Positions 7,892 to 16,170 are shown, counted from the first letter of the stretch. The stretch is DNA of 35,574 nt from Anaerolineae bacterium (GCA_016927375.1 JAFGMS010000139.1:1-35574), one strand, 5' to 3'. Made by a program: numbers and translations. Notes: generated by a model from the letters alone, not told the origin.

Positions 7892-8569
7892 ATGAAAAAG
7901 AAGAGATCAACACGTCACAATCTTTTAGTCTATTCTCGCCTTGGTCAGCGTCTGCGAACAGCCCCTTTCCTGATCGTAATCTTCGGGTCGATTTTGCTGT
8001 TTATGGGATGGCTGCCAAATCACTCAAGTGTCCAGGGAATCAACGTTGAGCTGCTGAAGACACTATGGGAAGGGCGGATACTTCTCATTGTTGTCATTTT
8101 GTGCAGCCTGGCGCTCTTTGTGTTGACGATCATCATTGGACGCGGCAGCTATGTTCAGGTACGCGCGGTAACACTACACATCCGGGCCGGGCTATTGGCG
8201 GTCAATATTTCTTATAAGCGGATCCGGCAGATCAGATTGGGCCAGCTTGCAGCACAGCACCCTGAAGAAACCCTGCGCGGAAGTGATTGGGCACTGATCG
8301 AGCCTCTCCTTGGACAGCCTTGCACTGTGGTTGATATCAGCTCGTGGCCCTGGCCAGGAAAAAAGTGGCTTCACAAACTGTGGAGCAAATTTATGTTCAC
8401 CCACGATGGTAACAGCCTGCTGTTTGTTGTCAAGGATGCTATGGTTCTCAACCAGCAGATCGATGGCCGGCTTGCGGCTCTTCAGTCAAGCGCCAAAAAA
8501 GGCAGATATGTCGATCCCCTTGCAAGGGCCATCCAGGCAGAGCGTAAACAAAGAGGACAGCGGCGCTAG
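7892..8569 (+). CDS. two-segment membrane protein, function unknown
   Basis: A 225-residue protein. Two hydrophobic segments (~27-42 and ~62-84) sit near the N-terminus, followed by a ~130-residue soluble part. The early soluble region (YVQVRAVTLHIRAGLLAVNISYKRIRQIRL) resembles the start of a bacterial PH-like (bPH2/YdbT-type) domain, but I am not certain. The basic C-terminus is likely cytoplasmic. A GGAG ribosome site precedes the ATG, and the gene lies 48 bp after the kinase on the same strand, so co-transcription is plausible. An inverted repeat and a strong terminator follow. Role unknown. Confidence 0.7.
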   Translation: MKKKRSTRHNLLVYSRLGQRLRTAPFLIVIFGSILLFMGWLPNHSSVQGINVELLKTLWEGRILLIVVILCSLALFVLTIIIGRGSYVQVRAVTLHIRAGLLAVNISYKRIRQIRLGQLAAQHPEETLRGSDWALIEPLLGQPCTVVDISSWPWPGKKWLHKLWSKFMFTHDGNSLLFVVKDAMVLNQQIDGRLAALQSSAKKGRYVDPLARAIQAERKQRGQRR

Positions 8570-8620
8570 TACTTTGCAGCGGAAATCTGTATCCAGTCGA
8601 GAAGTGCAGCGCAAAGTACT
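8568..8620. repeat. 10-bp inverted repeat
   Basis: AGTACTTTGC (8568-8577) and GCAAAGTACT (8611-8620) are perfect inverted copies with a 33-bp loop. The first overlaps the stop codon of the membrane protein. It could be a mini-element or an mRNA-end structure ahead of the terminator. Confidence 0.5.
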
Positions 8621-8639
8621 TTCGATTGAAGTTTTTATA

Positions 8640-8663
8640 GGGTGGGTTAAGCCACCCTTTTTT
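8640..8663 (+). terminator. Rho-independent terminator
   Basis: GGGTGG-GTTAAG-CCACCC followed by six T is a canonical terminator closing the kinase/membrane-protein unit. The next gene begins only 20 bp downstream, so that gene may depend on read-through or on a promoter upstream of the hairpin. Confidence 0.8.
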
Positions 8664-8682
8664 GTGATGAATAGGGGCGCGG

Positions 8683-9717
8683 ATGAAACGGTGGAGACGC
8701 TGGCTTCTGCTGGCGCTGGGGCTTGCAATCAGTGCGTTCTTTGTCTACAGGATAGTGCAAAGGCTTGATCTCCAAGGTGTTTGGCTGATTTTGCAAAGGG
8801 CTGACTATTGGTGGCTGCTCCCTGGTGTAGCCATCTACTTTGTTGGCCTATGGGCGCGAACCTGGCGCTGGCATTACCTTCTGCGGCCTATTCAAAAAGT
8901 ATCCCTACGCGATTTGTTCCCCGTTATGGTAATCGGATATATGGGCAACAATGTATACCCCTATCGAGCGGGTGAGGTTATACGCGCCTGGGTGCTCAAG
9001 CGCAATACCGGTATCAGCATCAGCGCCACACTAGCAACGGTCATCGTCGAGCGCATCTTCGATGGGTTGGTGATGCTCATTTTCGTCTTTGTCACCTTAC
9101 CCTTTGCACCCATCCCAGCCCCCTACGACCAGGTGGTGATCTGGATGACGGTGTTGTTTTTTGGTGGGCTGGCTGCCTTTATTGGTCTGGCACTGCGCCC
9201 AGAGCTGACACGTAGACTTTACACCTGGATATTTGCGAAGATTATCCCTGTCGAGCAGCTCCGAACACGCGCCTTGGGCCTGGCCGATCGCTTCATGGAT
9301 GGTCTATCCCCGCTGCGCAGCCCGGCAGACATGACGATGACACTGGTAACGTCCATTGTGGTTTGGCTGGCTGAGACAACCAAGTATTGGTTTGTGATGC
9401 ATGCCTTCGATTTCCAGGTCAGCTTCTTCGTGCTGATGCTGATGACCGCTGTCGTCAATCTGGCAACCACACTGCCCAGTGCGCCGGGCTATGTAGGCAC
9501 GTTCGATGAACCCGGTATCGCGATTTTGACTATCTTTGGCGTAGAGGAAAACCTGGCCGGGGCTTACACATTGGTGCTGCATGCTGCTCTATGGCTCGCC
9601 CCCACCCTTCTGGGGGCGTACTATATGATTCGCCAGGGTGTGAAATGGGGTGACTTCGCCAGGGCGAGACAGGCAGTACAGACGTCTGAACCGGAGATGG
9701 TTCAACCTGAGAATTAA
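8683..9717 (+). CDS. flippase-like LPG-synthase-TM family membrane protein (UPF0104)
   Basis: A 344-residue integral membrane protein with about eight hydrophobic segments. It carries the family signatures: an early Trp/Arg-rich segment (WARTWRWHYLLRP), the GYMGNNVYPYRAGEVIRAW motif (~residues 86-105) and a late VNLATTLPSAPGYVGTFDE motif. The family (lysylphosphatidylglycerol synthase TM region, AglD-like) lies near lipid-linked sugar or polar-lipid export and synthesis genes. The fused aminoacyl-transferase domain of MprF is absent, so a flippase-like role is likelier than lysyl transfer. The next gene, an FAD oxidoreductase, starts 48 bp downstream and fits a shared lipid or envelope pathway. 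The exact substrate is unknown. Confidence 0.85.
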   Translation: MKRWRRWLLLALGLAISAFFVYRIVQRLDLQGVWLILQRADYWWLLPGVAIYFVGLWARTWRWHYLLRPIQKVSLRDLFPVMVIGYMGNNVYPYRAGEVIRAWVLKRNTGISISATLATVIVERIFDGLVMLIFVFVTLPFAPIPAPYDQVVIWMTVLFFGGLAAFIGLALRPELTRRLYTWIFAKIIPVEQLRTRALGLADRFMDGLSPLRSPADMTMTLVTSIVVWLAETTKYWFVMHAFDFQVSFFVLMLMTAVVNLATTLPSAPGYVGTFDEPGIAILTIFGVEENLAGAYTLVLHAALWLAPTLLGAYYMIRQGVKWGDFARARQAVQTSEPEMVQPEN

Positions 9718-9765
9718 GCTGGGTACATAGAATATTTGGAGCATCTTTTGTCTCAAGGAAACTCA

Positions 9766-11199
9766 ATGCGAATTGCCATTATTGGGGCAGGGGCAGCCGG
9801 GCTGGCAGCCGCCTACGATCTGGCAAAGGCCGGGCACAGCGTCACTGTTTTTGAGAGCGGGCCGGAGGTTGGCGGTTTGGCGGCCGGTTTCAAGGATATA
9901 CGGTGGGACTGGACGCTAGAGAAGTTCTACCATCACTGGTTTGCCACCGACCACGATATCTTGCAGCTGCTTAGCGAGATCGGCTGCGCTGACAGGGTGC
10001 GCTTTTATTCACCCACCACGAGTTACTGGCACGAAAGTGGCAATTTCGCGCTCGATAAACCGGTTCTGCCCAGTGGCTTACTGTCTCGCATTGTCAACGT
10101 GCTACGTATTCCCAGCATGTCATTGATCGACCGGCTGCGGATGGGGCTGGTTAGTGGTGTGGTGGCATTCATCCCTAATGGCCTCTTTCTGGAAAAGTAC
10201 ACAGCTAATGACTGGGCATACCGCTGGATGGGCAGGGCTGCCCATGAGCGCTTCTGGAAGCCGATGCTGATCGGCAAGTTCGGCCCCCTCTACGATCAGG
10301 TCAATATGGCCTGGTTCTGGGCACGGATGAACAAACGCACGGCAAAGCTGGGGACCTATGTCGGCGGGTTTCAAGAAGCACTCAATGATATTGCAGCAGC
10401 GGCCTGGAAGCTGGGTGTGACCATCAACCTGAATGCCTACATCGGGCAGATTACTTCTGTTGAAGGAAGCGAGCTCAGGGTAGCCACTAAGAAGGTCGGC
10501 GGTTACTTTGACCAGGTGCTCAGCACCACAAGTCCGGCTGCAATGCTTAAGCTGACCCCCGATCTGCCCGATCCGTATGCCTCTAAGTTGCGTAACTTGC
10601 ACAGCATCGGCGCACAATGCCTGATCCTGGCACTCGACCGGCAGCTGATGACCGATGGTACCTACTGGCTCAATCTGCCCGCCGCCGGCCCGGATAAAGA
10701 TGAGAACACCTTCCCCTTCCTGGCGCTGGTGGAGCACACCAATTACTTATCGAAGGAATATTATGGAGGGGATCACCTGGTCTATCTGGGGGATTACCTG
10801 TCTCCTGAACATGCCTATTTTCGCATGAGCGAGGAGGAACTGGCTGCTCGCTACTTGCCTGCGCTCAAACGAGTCAATCCGGGTTTCTCTCCGGAGTGGA
10901 TACGCAAACGCTGGCTGTTCCGATCTCCATATGCGCAGCCGGTGCCGTTTGTCAATCATTCACAACATCTACCGGACATCCGTACTCCGATGGAGGGATT
11001 GTACTTCGCTTCTATGAGCCAGGTGTACCCGTGGGACAGGGGGACGAATTATGCTGTTGAGATGGGGCGTCGTGCAGCGCGTATGATGCTCGAAGATGCC
11101 GCAAAAACAGCCGAGCCGCATGAGGTAAAACAAAACCCGGGGCGGTCGATCTGTCGCCCCGGGAGAGCGGGTAAGGAGATTCGAACTCCTGACATTTAG
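9766..11199 (+). CDS. NAD(P)/FAD-dependent oxidoreductase (amine-oxidase/protoporphyrinogen-oxidase-like)
   Basis: A 477-residue flavoprotein. The N-terminal Rossmann FAD motif is perfect (IIGAGAAGLAAAYDLAKAGHSV with a downstream Glu), and the C-terminal FAD-contact region (GLYFASMSQVYPWDRGTNYAVEMGRRAA) is conserved. The upstream in-frame ATG at 9736 is rejected because AAGGA lies just before 9766 and the Rossmann fold starts there. The family is common in glycolipid, isoprenoid and capsule loci, and the upstream flippase-like gene supports an envelope-lipid role; the reaction is not known. The natural end is odd: after ...MMLEDAAKTAEPHEV the frame runs through the terminator of the opposing tRNA and 33 bp into the antisense strand of the tRNA itself (tail GKEIRTPDI). 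The last ~20 residues are therefore probably not functional sequence. Confidence 0.87.
   Translation: MRIAIIGAGAAGLAAAYDLAKAGHSVTVFESGPEVGGLAAGFKDIRWDWTLEKFYHHWFATDHDILQLLSEIGCADRVRFYSPTTSYWHESGNFALDKPVLPSGLLSRIVNVLRIPSMSLIDRLRMGLVSGVVAFIPNGLFLEKYTANDWAYRWMGRAAHERFWKPMLIGKFGPLYDQVNMAWFWARMNKRTAKLGTYVGGFQEALNDIAAAAWKLGVTINLNAYIGQITSVEGSELRVATKKVGGYFDQVLSTTSPAAMLKLTPDLPDPYASKLRNLHSIGAQCLILALDRQLMTDGTYWLNLPAAGPDKDENTFPFLALVEHTNYLSKEYYGGDHLVYLGDYLSPEHAYFRMSEEELAARYLPALKRVNPGFSPEWIRKRWLFRSPYAQPVPFVNHSQHLPDIRTPMEGLYFASMSQVYPWDRGTNYAVEMGRRAARMMLEDAAKTAEPHEVKQNPGRSICRPGRAGKEIRTPDI
11131..11163 (-). terminator. terminator of tRNA-Gly
   Basis: Read on the minus strand, CCCGGGGCG and CGCCCCGGG form a 9-bp GC stem with a 10-nt loop followed by TTTTGTTTT, four bases after the tRNA. 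The same DNA codes for part of the oxidoreductase C-terminus on the plus strand. Confidence 0.8.
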
Positions 11200-11237
11200 C
11201 TTGGGAAGCTAACGTTCTACCACTGAACTATACCCGC
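11167..11237 (-). tRNA. tRNA-Gly(CCC)
   Basis: A 71-nt cloverleaf. The acceptor stem is GCGGGTA/TACCCGC, the D arm contains AGTTCAGTGGTAGAAC, the anticodon stem is TTAGC/GCTAA with loop TTCCCAA (anticodon CCC), and the T arm is AGGAG-TTCGAAT-CTCCT. U is the discriminator base, as usual for bacterial tRNA-Gly, and CCA is not encoded. It reads GGG codons. Its 3' half lies antisense to the last codons of the oxidoreductase gene. Confidence 0.95.
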
Positions 11238-11299
11238 ATCGCCCCTCATTATACACCGCAGATCGGTGAGATTGCAACGACAATTCGTGAGCGCTCACT

Positions 11300-11797
11300 C
11301 TACACGAGCACCATCAACGTCTGATATTGCTCGACACTGCTGCCCACCTCGACGCTAATGCGCTCTATCCGCCCATCACGCGGGGCTTTGAGCTCATTCT
11401 CCATCTTCATCGACTCGAGGATGATGAGATTATCACCCTTGGCTACCTCCTGACCGATCTCGACCGGGATATTGATCACCAGGCCCGGTATAGGCGCCTT
11501 GATCGGAAGCTCACCACTGTCCGGCACAGACATGTGGGCACGTGCCCGCATTAGCTGTGCACGCTCATCATTAACCTGAACTTCGTAGAGATCGCCCCGG
11601 AAGACCACCTGCCAGAGGTCTTCGTGCTTTTCAACCAACCCCTCGAATGACTCATTATTGACCAGCAGTAAATACAAACCCGAATCGCCAATGCGAGAAA
11701 ACTCAACCAGGGTATCTTGCCCATCAACGGCGATTTTGCCGTCCTGGTTGACCTCAATCATGTATGTCTGGTCATTTACCGTAACTTCATATCTCAT
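11300..11797 (-). CDS. biotin carboxyl carrier protein of an acyl-CoA carboxylase
   Basis: A 165-residue biotinyl protein. The C-terminal lipoyl/biotinyl domain has the biotinylation motif ESMKMENE with Lys131, ~34 residues from the C-terminus as is usual. The N-terminal ~90 residues form a separate small domain (MRYEVTVNDQTYMIEV...). The frame is open to 11842, but the ATG at 11797 starts the conserved domain. Ser replaces Ala in the common AMKM motif, a tolerated variant. It is the last gene of the carboxylase operon: carboxyltransferase (13488-15176), biotin carboxylase (11894-13411), then this carrier, which shuttles carboxybiotin between the two enzymes. The 96-bp gap upstream consists largely of heptamer-phased repeats. 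Confidence 0.9.
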   Translation of the reverse strand: MRYEVTVNDQTYMIEVNQDGKIAVDGQDTLVEFSRIGDSGLYLLLVNNESFEGLVEKHEDLWQVVFRGDLYEVQVNDERAQLMRARAHMSVPDSGELPIKAPIPGLVINIPVEIGQEVAKGDNLIILESMKMENELKAPRDGRIERISVEVGSSVEQYQTLMVLV

Positions 11798-11819
11798 AAA
11801 TACATTCCCGGCTTGTGGC

Positions 11820-11875
11820 GTATGGCTAATAGCGTATGGCATACAGCATAAGCTAAGAGCCGTAAACTAAGAACC
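11820..11875. repeat. heptamer-phased spacer
   Basis: Eight successive 7-mers (GTATGGC, TAATAGC, GTATGGC, ATACAGC, ATAAGCT, AAGAGCC, GTAAACT, AAGAACC) fill the gap between the carrier-protein and biotin carboxylase genes. They share a purine/GC rhythm with a 7-bp period. Confidence 0.5.
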
Positions 11876-11893
11876 AACAACTACGAGCTGTCC

Positions 11894-13411
11894 TTACTGG
11901 CGCCCCATGCGCTCCCAGCGCCCAACCCACTTCCAGTTGCTTATGTCGCGTTGATTGCGCCCTACGACCTGTGAGGCCTTGCGATGCGCTTCATGCGCGA
12001 CCAGTGTCGCAAAGATGGCCGCGATCTCCGGCCTATTGTCATTGTCTTCGCTCATTGAGAAGCGCTCTTCGACAAATGCGGTATCGTATTGCCCCGCAAT
12101 GAAGCGAGCACTATCGAGGAGATGCTGGTGAAATGGAATGTTAGTCTTGAGCCCTAGAATACGATACTCAGCCAGGGCCCGGCGCATCCGCAGCAGGGCC
12201 TCGCCGCGAGTCTCTCCCCAACAGACCAGCTTGGCGATCATGGGATCGTAGTAAGGTGTGATCAAATCTCCGGTTGTCACACCGGCATCCACGCGTACGC
12301 CCGGCCCGGTAGGCAGGGTTTGTGCTCTGATCGTCCCTGTTGCAGGCAAGAAGTTGTTGTAAGGGTCTTCTGCATTGATCCGGCACTCAATAGCATGGCC
12401 GTTGAACTGAATTTCATCTTGCGTCCGGCTCAGCTTACGACCACGCGCAACACGGATTTGCTCCTTGACGATATCGACATTGGTGACCAGCTCAGTCACC
12501 GGGTGCTCAACCTGGAGGCGCGTGTTCATTTCCAGGAAATAGAAATTGTGATCCTTGTCGACCAGGAACTCGATGGTACCTGCGTTGACGTAATTGACCG
12601 CGCGGGCGGCGGCTACAGCTACCGCGCCCATCCTCTCGCGCAAATCGTGGTCAATATATACCGAGGGAGACTCTTCCAGCAGCTTCTGATGACGGCGCTG
12701 GATCGAGCATTCACGATCGCCAAGATGGACGACGTTGCCATGGGCATCAGCCATGATTTGAATCTCGACGTGGCGGGCGCCTTCAATGAGCTTCTCCAGA
12801 TACACAGCTCCGTCGCCAAAAGCGGCCTCTGCCTCGCGGCGGGCACTCTGCAAGGCGCCCTCGAAGTCCTCCGGGCGATCCACCCGCCGCATTCCCTTGC
12901 CTCCTCCGCCGGCCGTGGCCTTAATCAGGAGGGGGAAACCGACAAACGCCGCCGCTGCTCCCAGCTCTTCGTCGCGCAGGTCCAGCTCAGTGCCGGGGAC
13001 GATGGGCACACCAGCCGCCTCGACCGTTTTGCGTGCAACAACTTTATCACCCATTGCCCCAATTGCCGAAGCAGGTGGCCCGATGAAAGCGATGTCCTCA
13101 TCATCACAAGCCTGGGCAAACTCAGGGCGCTCGGCCAGGAAGCCATAACCGGGATGAATGGCATCGGCGCCGCATTTCTTGGCGGTCTCGATGATCTTGC
13201 CGATGCGCAGGTAGCTGTCACGCGCGGGCGGTGGGCCGATGTGATAGGCCTCGATGGCATAGCGAACATGCATGGCATTCCGGTCTACATCGGAGTAAAT
13301 CGCCACGTTGGAGAGTCCTAGCTCACGGCAGGCGCGGATGATGCGAACGGCAATCTCGCCCCGGTTGGCAATCAGCACTTTCTTGAAAAGGGTTGGTGGT
13401 GAGCCAGCCAT
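11894..13411 (-). CDS. accC: biotin carboxylase subunit of acyl-CoA carboxylase
   Basis: A 505-residue ATP-grasp enzyme that carboxylates biotin on the carrier protein using ATP and bicarbonate. It shows the N-terminal fold signature (KVLIANRGEIAVRIIRACRELG), the ATP-grasp glycine loop (KATAGGGGKGMRRV, ~residue 165), the MEMNTRLQVEHPVTE-type active-site segment (here FLEMNTRLQVEHPVTE, ~residue 290) and a complete biotin-carboxylase C-terminal domain. The length is slightly above the ~450 of E. coli AccC, typical of subunits paired with propionyl/acetyl-CoA carboxyltransferases. A GAGGTG ribosome site precedes the ATG. The last ~45 residues are less conserved and basic. It lies 76 bp after the carboxyltransferase gene on the same strand. 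Confidence 0.95.
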   Translation of the reverse strand: MAGSPPTLFKKVLIANRGEIAVRIIRACRELGLSNVAIYSDVDRNAMHVRYAIEAYHIGPPPARDSYLRIGKIIETAKKCGADAIHPGYGFLAERPEFAQACDDEDIAFIGPPASAIGAMGDKVVARKTVEAAGVPIVPGTELDLRDEELGAAAAFVGFPLLIKATAGGGGKGMRRVDRPEDFEGALQSARREAEAAFGDGAVYLEKLIEGARHVEIQIMADAHGNVVHLGDRECSIQRRHQKLLEESPSVYIDHDLRERMGAVAVAAARAVNYVNAGTIEFLVDKDHNFYFLEMNTRLQVEHPVTELVTNVDIVKEQIRVARGRKLSRTQDEIQFNGHAIECRINAEDPYNNFLPATGTIRAQTLPTGPGVRVDAGVTTGDLITPYYDPMIAKLVCWGETRGEALLRMRRALAEYRILGLKTNIPFHQHLLDSARFIAGQYDTAFVEERFSMSEDNDNRPEIAAIFATLVAHEAHRKASQVVGRNQRDISNWKWVGRWERMGRQ

Positions 13412-13423
13412 AAGTCACCTCGG

Positions 13424-13466
13424 TAAGCTGTCAGCTCTTAGCTTTTAGCTGTTAGTCTTTAAGCTG
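13424..13466. repeat. heptamer-phased spacer with hairpin
   Basis: Units TAAGCTG, TCAGCTC, TTAGCTT, TTAGCTG and TTAGTCT run in 7-bp phase between the biotin carboxylase and carboxyltransferase genes. Just beyond, 13466-13496 folds on the minus strand as CTGTGAAAACGGT/ACCGTTCACAG around the carboxyltransferase stop, a possible intra-operon mRNA structure. Confidence 0.5.
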
Positions 13467-13487
13467 TGAACGGTAAACTCACCGTTT

Positions 13488-15176
13488 TCACAGCGGAATA
13501 TTGCCATGTTTCTTCGGCGGGTTGGTGTCGCGCTTGTTGCGCAGCACCTCTAACGCATTGATCAGGCGTGGGCGCGTCTCGCGCGGCTCAATGACATCAT
13601 CGATGTAGCCGCGACCTGCCGCCACGTATGGGTTGGCAAAACGCTCACGGTAATCGGCAACCAACTCGGCCCGGCGAGCATTCGGATCATCGGCCTCGGC
13701 CAGTTCCTTACGGAAGATGATGTTGACCGCGGCGTCCGGCCCCATCACGGCGATCTCGGCTGTTGGCCAGGCCAGGTTCAGGTCGCCCCGGACATGTTTG
13801 CTGTTCATAACACAGTAGGCCCCGCCATACGCCTTACGAGTGATGACCGTAATCTTGGGCACGGTTGCCTCACAGTAAGCATAGATCAGCTTGGCCCCGT
13901 GCCGGATGATCCCTCCATGCTCCTGGTCGACGCCGGGCAGGAAGCCGGGCACATCTTCGAATGTGACAATGGGGATATTGAAACAATCGCAGAAGCGAAT
14001 AAAACGTGCCCCCTTGATTGCTGCGCTGATATCAAGCACGCCTGCCAGCTCGACGGGTTGGTTGGCAACGATCCCCACGCTGTGCCCGCCAAGCCGCGCA
14101 AAACCGACTACGATATTCCTGGCATGGTGCTCCTGGATTTCATAGAACTGCCCGCTGTCTACGATCATCCGGATCACATCTTTGGCATCGTAGGGTTTGT
14201 TGGGGTTCTCCGGGATGATGGTATTCAGCCGGTCATCCATGCGCAGCGGATCGTCGCTGGTTGCCTCAAAGGGCGGGTCCTCCAGGTTATTCTGCGGCAG
14301 GTAGGTCAGCAGCTCGCGGATCAGAGCCAGGCAGTCTGCCTCGCTCTCGGCGGCCATGTGGCTCACACCGGAGACAGCATTGTGGGTCATCGCACCACCC
14401 AGGTCTTCGAAGGTTACTTCTTCATGCATGACGGCCTTGATCACATCCGGCCCGGTGACAAACATGTTGCTGGTGTTCTTGACCATAAAGATGAAATCGG
14501 TCAGCGCGGGGGAATAGACCGCGCCGCCTGCACACGGCCCCATGATGGCCGAAATCTGGGGAACCACCCCTGATGCTAATGTGTTACGGAGGAAAATCTC
14601 AGCATACCCGCCCAGCGATTTTACGCCTTCCTGGATGCGGGCCCCCCCCGAATCGTTGATGCCGATTACCGGGGCGCCGGTCTTCATTGCCATATCCAGG
14701 ATTTTGCAGATCTTCTCGGCGTGGACTTCGGAGAGGCTGCCCCCAAGAACGGTGAAATCCTGTGAGTAGACGTAGACCAAACGCCCATTGATGGTGCCCC
14801 AGCCGGTGATGACGCCATCGCCCAGAAACTGCTTATCAGGTTTGTCCATGCCAAAGTTGCGCTCGCGATGGAGAACAAAGGCATCTTGTTCCCGGAAGCT
14901 GCCGGTGTCGAGCAGCAGCTCAAGCCGCTCACGGGCTGTCATCTTGCCCTGCTTATGCTGCTTGGCGATGCGCTCTTCGCCGCCTCCCTGCCTGGCCTGA
15001 TATCTGAGGTCGTTGAGATGCTCAAGCCTGGGGTCTGCTTCTCGCCGGGCCGCTTGATGGGAAGACGAACGCTTGCTTCCGTCTGGGGCCGGCTGCTGCG
15101 GTTCCGGCATCTCACGAAGTGCGACGTTGGACTGTTCAACATCGTTTTTCTTTGGCTTTCGATTATTCTTCGGCAT
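13488..15176 (-). CDS. acyl-CoA carboxylase carboxyltransferase (propionyl/methylmalonyl-CoA type)
   Basis: A 562-residue carboxyltransferase with two crotonase-like halves that transfers CO2 from carboxybiotin to an acyl-CoA. Signatures include [13 protein letters not shown] near the N-terminus, the [19 protein letters not shown] segment, the acyl-CoA-binding [16 protein letters not shown] and, in the second half, [25 protein letters not shown] and [17 protein letters not shown]. The family core is ~515 residues; here ~45 extra residues rich in Lys, Gln and Pro precede it ([15 protein letters not shown]...). AAGGT lies before the ATG. The subunit layout (separate carboxyltransferase, biotin carboxylase and carrier) is the acetyl/propionyl-CoA carboxylase type. 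Sequence resemblance favours propionyl-CoA, but substrate choice cannot be read with certainty. Confidence 0.92.
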   Translation of the reverse strand: MPKNNRKPKKNDVEQSNVALREMPEPQQPAPDGSKRSSSHQAARREADPRLEHLNDLRYQARQGGGEERIAKQHKQGKMTARERLELLLDTGSFREQDAFVLHRERNFGMDKPDKQFLGDGVITGWGTINGRLVYVYSQDFTVLGGSLSEVHAEKICKILDMAMKTGAPVIGINDSGGARIQEGVKSLGGYAEIFLRNTLASGVVPQISAIMGPCAGGAVYSPALTDFIFMVKNTSNMFVTGPDVIKAVMHEEVTFEDLGGAMTHNAVSGVSHMAAESEADCLALIRELLTYLPQNNLEDPPFEATSDDPLRMDDRLNTIIPENPNKPYDAKDVIRMIVDSGQFYEIQEHHARNIVVGFARLGGHSVGIVANQPVELAGVLDISAAIKGARFIRFCDCFNIPIVTFEDVPGFLPGVDQEHGGIIRHGAKLIYAYCEATVPKITVITRKAYGGAYCVMNSKHVRGDLNLAWPTAEIAVMGPDAAVNIIFRKELAEADDPNARRAELVADYRERFANPYVAAGRGYIDDVIEPRETRPRLINALEVLRNKRDTNPPKKHGNIPL

Positions 15177-15236
15177 AGACCTTCGACTTTCTGTAAGCTT
15201 CCGGCATCAGCCCGCAGCCAACAACCGGAGGAGCCA

Positions 15237-15698
15237 TCACTCAGTGCCCATTACATTGCTGCTTGCTTCAAATGCCTGTTGCACGCGTGGACGCGTCAAA
15301 CCGAATATCACCAGGGCGCTTAACAGCACTGCTGCGCCGATGACGAAAGGGAGCCGGGCACGTTCGTATTCGCCCTGTGCAAACAGGCCTTGCTGCCCAA
15401 TGAACATGATCTGGTACATGATGAAACATACAATGGCTGCCCGGCGCGACCAGGATAATAATCGCCATAACCCCCAGGCGACTCCCAGCCAGATGATACC
15501 CCATATGCCGCCGGATGTCAGGAGCAGCCAGAACGGCAGAGCCAGGTTCAGCTCGGTAAAGATGTGCCGGCGCGCCAGGCCAACAGCGAGGCCGGTAAAG
15601 CCGGCAACCGATAAGATAAACACCGCGACTGCCAGCAAGGTTACGAAAAGAGGGCGTTTGGGCTTAGCATTCATCAGACCAGGATATCCATTCGTCAT
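15237..15698 (-). CDS. small four-helix membrane protein, function unknown
   Basis: Up to 153 residues with about four hydrophobic segments (LFVTLLAVAVFILSVAGFTGL; LPFWLLLTSGGIWGIIWLGVAWGLWRLL; AIVCFIMYQIMFIGQQGLF; FVIGAAVLLSALVIFGL). Met9 (15674) is an alternative start; neither start has a strong ribosome site. It lies 60 bp upstream of the carboxyltransferase gene on the same strand and may be the first gene of that operon. No family recognised. Confidence 0.65.
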   Translation of the reverse strand: MTNGYPGLMNAKPKRPLFVTLLAVAVFILSVAGFTGLAVGLARRHIFTELNLALPFWLLLTSGGIWGIIWLGVAWGLWRLLSWSRRAAIVCFIMYQIMFIGQQGLFAQGEYERARLPFVIGAAVLLSALVIFGLTRPRVQQAFEASSNVMGTE

Positions 15699-15813
15699 AA
15701 GAGACGCTTCGGTTGAGCCAGCTTAACACGGGGATGCTCTCAATTACTCGCAGGTTTCCTTCTTTAGCCATGGATTGATAGCCCTGTCTGGACACAGAAC
15801 GTCCACCTGGGCA

Positions 15814-15834
15814 TTCCTACGCAGAGCGTAGGAA
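15814..15834. repeat. REP-like hairpin
   Basis: TTCCTACGC-AGA-GCGTAGGAA is a perfect 9-bp hairpin. Very similar GTTCC(T/C)ACGC..GCGT(A/G)GGAAC palindromes are widespread extragenic repeats in environmental bacterial genomes (from memory). It sits immediately left of the 21-bp array. Confidence 0.6.
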
Positions 15835-15840
15835 CGAGGA

Positions 15841-16113
15841 AAGACATCGCGATGTTCTTTTAAGACGCCGCGATGTTTCTTTAGGACATCACCATGTTCC
15901 TCTATAACATCACGATGTTTCTTCATAACATGGCAATGTTTCTTCATAACATGGCAATGTTTCTTCATAACATGGCAATGTTTCTTCATAACATGGCAAT
16001 GTTTCTTTAAGACATCACCATGTTCCTCTATAACATGGCAATGTTTCTCCATAACATCGTGATGTTTCTTTGAGACACCGCCATGTTCCTTCAGGAGGCC
16101 ACGATGTTTCTCT
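15841..16113. repeat. 21-bp palindromic tandem array, 13 units
   Basis: Thirteen consecutive 21-bp units run without a gap. The consensus is ATAACATGGCAATGTTTCTTC. Units 5-7 are identical and unit 8 differs at its last base; the outer units diverge (ACATCGCGATGT, ACATCACGATGT, ACATCGTGATGT, ACACCGCCATGT). Nearly every unit keeps the inverted arms ACAT..ATGT around a variable 4-bp centre. The minus strand is open across it and would encode a heptad His/Lys repeat (KKHCHVM), but the whole unit rather than codons is conserved and no flanking coding sequence exists. It lies between the convergent backs of the carboxylase operon and the S9 peptidase. Confidence 0.9.
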
Positions 16114-16121
16114 GGGGCGCC

Positions 16122-16170
16122 GGTTCAGTCGAGGATTGTGACCGGTCTCCTGATGCCATCACCGCCCTCG
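16122..16170 (+). repeat. 48-bp dispersed repeat, copy 2
   Basis: Partner of 2603-2650 in the same orientation. It starts 8 bp after the last unit of the 21-bp array. Confidence 0.55.

Noticed and set aside
12320-13321. 333-codon plus-strand frame
   Set aside because: Antisense shadow of the biotin carboxylase gene, a common artefact of GC-skewed codon use.
13794-14573. 259-codon plus-strand frame
   Set aside because: Antisense shadow of the carboxyltransferase gene; the minus-strand gene has full family motifs.
15744-16052. 102-codon His/Lys-rich protein (KKHCHVM repeats) on the minus strand
   Set aside because: The frame exists only because a 21-bp unit is a multiple of three and stop-free. 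There is no ribosome site or conserved flank, and the palindrome rather than the codons is preserved.
15841-16113. CRISPR array
   Set aside because: Units are contiguous with no unique spacers and only 21 bp long, and no cas genes are present; it is a plain tandem palindromic array.
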